Below are positions 4,389 through 5,836 of a stretch of 5,836 nt of DNA, in pieces. This DNA comes from Candidatus Woesearchaeota archaeon (GTDB lineage Archaea; Nanobdellota; Nanobdellia; SCGC-AAA011-G17; GW2011-AR17): the NCBI GenBank assembly GCA_009691355.1, contig SICW01000048.1, forward strand, positions 1 through 5,836, given 5' to 3'. A program made the position numbers and the translations under genes. The notes beneath the pieces are model-generated. The model had not been told where the DNA came from. It did not search any database and worked only from the letters and a program-made list of their open reading frames with translations. The first letter of the stretch is position 1, and every line of letters starts with the position of its first letter.

Positions 4389-4864
4389 TAGGGTTTCTTT
4401 GCAACACCAGCAATAGTAAGTGCTCCAAGGCCAAGACCAGCTAAAGCAAGAAGAACTTGCCCATTGGTTTTTAATCCTGATGGAGAGTAGTCTGCAAGTA
4501 CCCATCTTTGATCTAGTCCGTGACCTACATACTCATCAAAGTCTTGTGTGTGTTTATAATTTGAAGAACGCAATCTTTGATCTTGTAATGGGGTGTTTTC
4601 TATGCCTACATCTATTCTGTCTAATGTTTGCCATGCACGAGCTGGATTACCTTGTCCAATATCATGAGCAGCATCAGCAAGAACTTCTAAAGCGTTTCCT
4701 TCACCAATGTATCCTTTTGGACTTTCCAGAGTACGTACAATAGAACTCTGTGCGTCCTTGACAGCATCGTTTGCTAATGATGGACTGTTTATAGTGTATC
4801 CGATACCTGCAGCCAATGCTAAAGCAGAAAGTGCGCCTGTGATATAGCCAGTTGTGTTTCCCAT
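4388..4864 (-). CDS. Hypothetical 158-aa protein with hydrophobic segments at both ends
   Basis: Not recognised. An Ala/Gly/Leu-rich N-terminal segment (about 6-23, ITGALSALALAAGIGY) looks like a signal anchor. A polar, helix-rich central part follows (about 27-133, including NALEVLADAAHDIGQGNPAR at 57-76). A second Gly/Leu-rich span (about 136-154) ends in the tail AKKP. The likely topology has the middle outside the membrane and both ends anchored, but cleavage of the first segment is possible. No catalytic motif or cysteine is visible. A TTATAAAT box lies about 35 nt upstream of the ATG, giving a leader of about 9 nt. It is divergent from the acetyltransferase gene, whose TATA box has the same eight bases. 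Confidence 0.75.
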   Translation of the reverse strand: MGNTTGYITGALSALALAAGIGYTINSPSLANDAVKDAQSSIVRTLESPKGYIGEGNALEVLADAAHDIGQGNPARAWQTLDRIDVGIENTPLQDQRLRSSNYKHTQDFDEYVGHGLDQRWVLADYSPSGLKTNGQVLLALAGLGLGALTIAGVAKKP

Positions 4865-4895
4865 CTTTTTACCTAGTTGTTACTAGTAAGTAGTT

Positions 4896-4903
4896 ATTTA
4901 TAA
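4896..4903 (-). promoter_or_regulatory. TATA box of the 158-aa gene
   Basis: TTATAAAT on the minus strand within CTTATAAATAA. The predicted transcription start is near 4873, leaving a leader of only about nine bases before the ATG at 4864, too short for a normal ribosome-binding site. Confidence 0.5.
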
Positions 4904-4960
4904 GTCTTTTGGCTTTCTCATTTGTCTCCCTTTTTGTTGCTTTTTCTCTCCCCCTATCTC

Positions 4961-4968
4961 TTATAAAT
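4961..4968 (+). promoter_or_regulatory. TATA box of the acetyltransferase gene
   Basis: TTATAAAT centred 25-26 nt before ATG 4990. The distance marks 4990 as the probable transcription and translation start and argues against the TTG at 4978, which would lie upstream of the transcript. Confidence 0.6.
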
Positions 4969-4989
4969 CCATTTTGATTGAAGTACAAG

Positions 4990-5613
4990 ATGGACATATT
5001 GATAGATACTCATTATCGAGGGTATAAGTCCGGAGTTTATTCTCTTACTGAAATTCTTCGTCATTTTATCTCTCTAGGAGTTACTGTTGAAGAATGTCGA
5101 GAGGCTGGTTATGATGAGAGCTTTCTTTCTTTGCTTCAACCGAGAAGAGTTCCTCTTTCTTTAAAGCCTAAGATTATCAAGCCGGTTTCTTTTTCTGTTC
5201 GTCCAGCAGATGCTCTTGATAAGGACGATCTTGCATCTCTTGCGGAGAGATTTCTTCTTGAACTCAATGGAACTACGACTAAAGATGATCTTAGCGATGT
5301 TTCAGCTCTTCTTCTTTTCCAACAGGGTCATACTTCTCCTTCAGGTGCATTGTGGCATGAAGTTTTAGGGAATGATACTCGAGAGCTTTATATTCGTGCA
5401 TTGTATACTGAGCCTTGTGTTCGAAAATTTGGAGGTGGCAGGGCTCTTGTAGGACATGTTCTTGAAGAAACTGCTCCTAGTGGAGGATTTCAGAGTGTAT
5501 CTTTAGATGCTCCAGAGAATGTTACAGGTTTTTATAAAAAATTAGGATTTAGAGGTAGATGTGGTGAAAATACAGATGGCATGTTTACCTTTCAAAAAAA
5601 AGTAGAATATTAA
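4990..5613 (+). CDS. GNAT-family N-acetyltransferase with N-terminal helical extension
   Basis: A 207-aa protein. The C-terminal half (about 67-207) is a GNAT domain, which transfers acetyl from acetyl-CoA to an amine. Motif A is ELYIRALYTEPCVRKFGGGR (132-151), with the acetyl-CoA phosphate-binding loop R145-K-F-G148-G-G150 (RxxGxG). Motif B is NVTGFYKKLGFR (177-188), with Y182 in the usual general-acid position. The first 50 residues, with SLTEILRHFISLGVTVEECR at 18-37, are a helical extension that is not part of GNAT and was not recognised. ATG 4990 is chosen over an in-frame TTG at 4978 on promoter spacing. The stop overlaps that of a convergent deacetylase-family gene, suggesting but not proving a shared substrate. 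The substrate is unknown. Confidence 0.88.
   Translation: MDILIDTHYRGYKSGVYSLTEILRHFISLGVTVEECREAGYDESFLSLLQPRRVPLSLKPKIIKPVSFSVRPADALDKDDLASLAERFLLELNGTTTKDDLSDVSALLLFQQGHTSPSGALWHEVLGNDTRELYIRALYTEPCVRKFGGGRALVGHVLEETAPSGGFQSVSLDAPENVTGFYKKLGFRGRCGENTDGMFTFQKKVEY
5594..5601 (-). terminator. T8 terminator for the deacetylase gene, inside the GNAT gene
   Basis: Eight consecutive T on the minus strand, 9 nt after the deacetylase-family stop codon. A plausible oligo-T terminator, encoded within the last codons of the convergent acetyltransferase gene. Confidence 0.4.
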
Positions 5614-5836
5614 GAATCTTGTAGAAATGCGTTTATTCCTGATCGTACTGCACTTTGTGTATACCCTCCTTCAAGAATCCCAAAGAGTTGTCTTTTTCCT
5701 AACATTCTTTTTATTTCTTTTATCGATTGTGAGGTTAACTTCCATCCAAAACTTTCATCAATAAAAGTGTCTAGTCCAAGGCTTACTCCAATGACTGTAG
5801 GATTCCACTCTTCTATCTTTGGAAGTACTTCTCTTT
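5610..5836 (-). CDS. Histone deacetylase/acetylpolyamine amidohydrolase superfamily protein (C-terminal part)
   Basis: The last 74 codons of a gene entering from the right edge. EWNPTVIGVSLGLDTFIDES (9-28 of the visible part) matches the HDAC-family strand and loop that ends in the third zinc ligand, corresponding to GAD in human HDACs; the ligand would be D22. KLT (32-34) is at the usual conserved position, and FGILEGGY (51-58) carries the catalytic tyrosine Y58, equivalent to the GGGGY motif. These zinc enzymes remove acetyl groups from lysine, polyamines or small amides; which one cannot be decided from this end. The N-terminal catalytic His pair and D-x-H ligands lie outside the window. 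The TAA overlaps the GNAT TAA in the palindrome TTAA (5610-5613). Confidence 0.85.
   Translation of the reverse strand, partial: REVLPKIEEWNPTVIGVSLGLDTFIDESFGWKLTSQSIKEIKRMLGKRQLFGILEGGYTQSAVRSGINAFLQDS

Noticed and set aside
4420..4743. Plus-strand 107-aa frame opposite the 158-aa gene
   Set aside because: It has no promoter and no recognisable features, and it is antisense to a gene with a TATA box and coherent hydrophobic termini.
4978..4989. TTG at 4978 as start of the acetyltransferase
   Set aside because: The TATA box at 4961-4968 would place the TTG only about 13 nt away, upstream of the expected transcription start; ATG 4990 fits.

Overview
This AT-rich, densely packed window comes from an archaeon, most probably a small-genome DPANN-type lineage (Woesearchaeota/Pacearchaeota-like). 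Domain-level evidence is good: a Sec61-beta subunit, an archaeal NAC with a C-terminal UBA domain, an archaeal-style type A RNase P RNA, and several genes whose ATG sits about 25 nt from an A/T-rich TATA box, as expected for leaderless archaeal transcripts. The lineage is inference from compactness and composition.

Region by region. (1) 1-32, minus: possible start of a leaderless gene leaving the left edge. (2) 93-2400, minus: a six-gene operon, in transcription order sec61-beta, nac, a 121-aa protein with no ATG/GTG/TTG start, a 144-aa protein, a MinD/ParA-type ATPase, and a 99-aa protein. Genes overlap or lie within a few bases of each other. (3) 2401-2529: divergent promoter region. (4) 2530-3112, plus: a VapBC-type toxin-antitoxin pair (AbrB-fold antitoxin, PIN-domain toxin). 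(5) 3115-3441, minus: the RNase P RNA gene, whose 3' end lies 2 bp from the toxin stop codon. (6) 3522-3677, plus: a 51-aa ORF resembling an antitoxin tail. (7) 3692-4864, minus: small membrane proteins, namely a 158-aa protein with hydrophobic segments at both ends, a frameshifted small ORF coupled to it, a 140-aa VanZ-like multi-pass protein, and a doubtful 40-aa ORF. (8) 4990-5613, plus: a GNAT N-acetyltransferase. It is convergent with, and overlaps by 4 bp, the 3' end of a histone-deacetylase-superfamily gene running in from the right edge.

How the parts may work together. The sec61-beta/nac operon handles nascent polypeptides and membrane insertion, and its MinD-like ATPase may add a membrane-associated P-loop function. 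The VapBC pair sits directly against an essential RNA gene. The acetyltransferase and deacetylase are candidates for opposing reactions on one substrate. No CRISPR array, insertion sequence, tRNA or integrase was seen. The least explained items are the non-canonical-start gene between nac and the 144-aa gene, the homopolymer frameshift after the 158-aa gene, and the GNAT/deacetylase pair.
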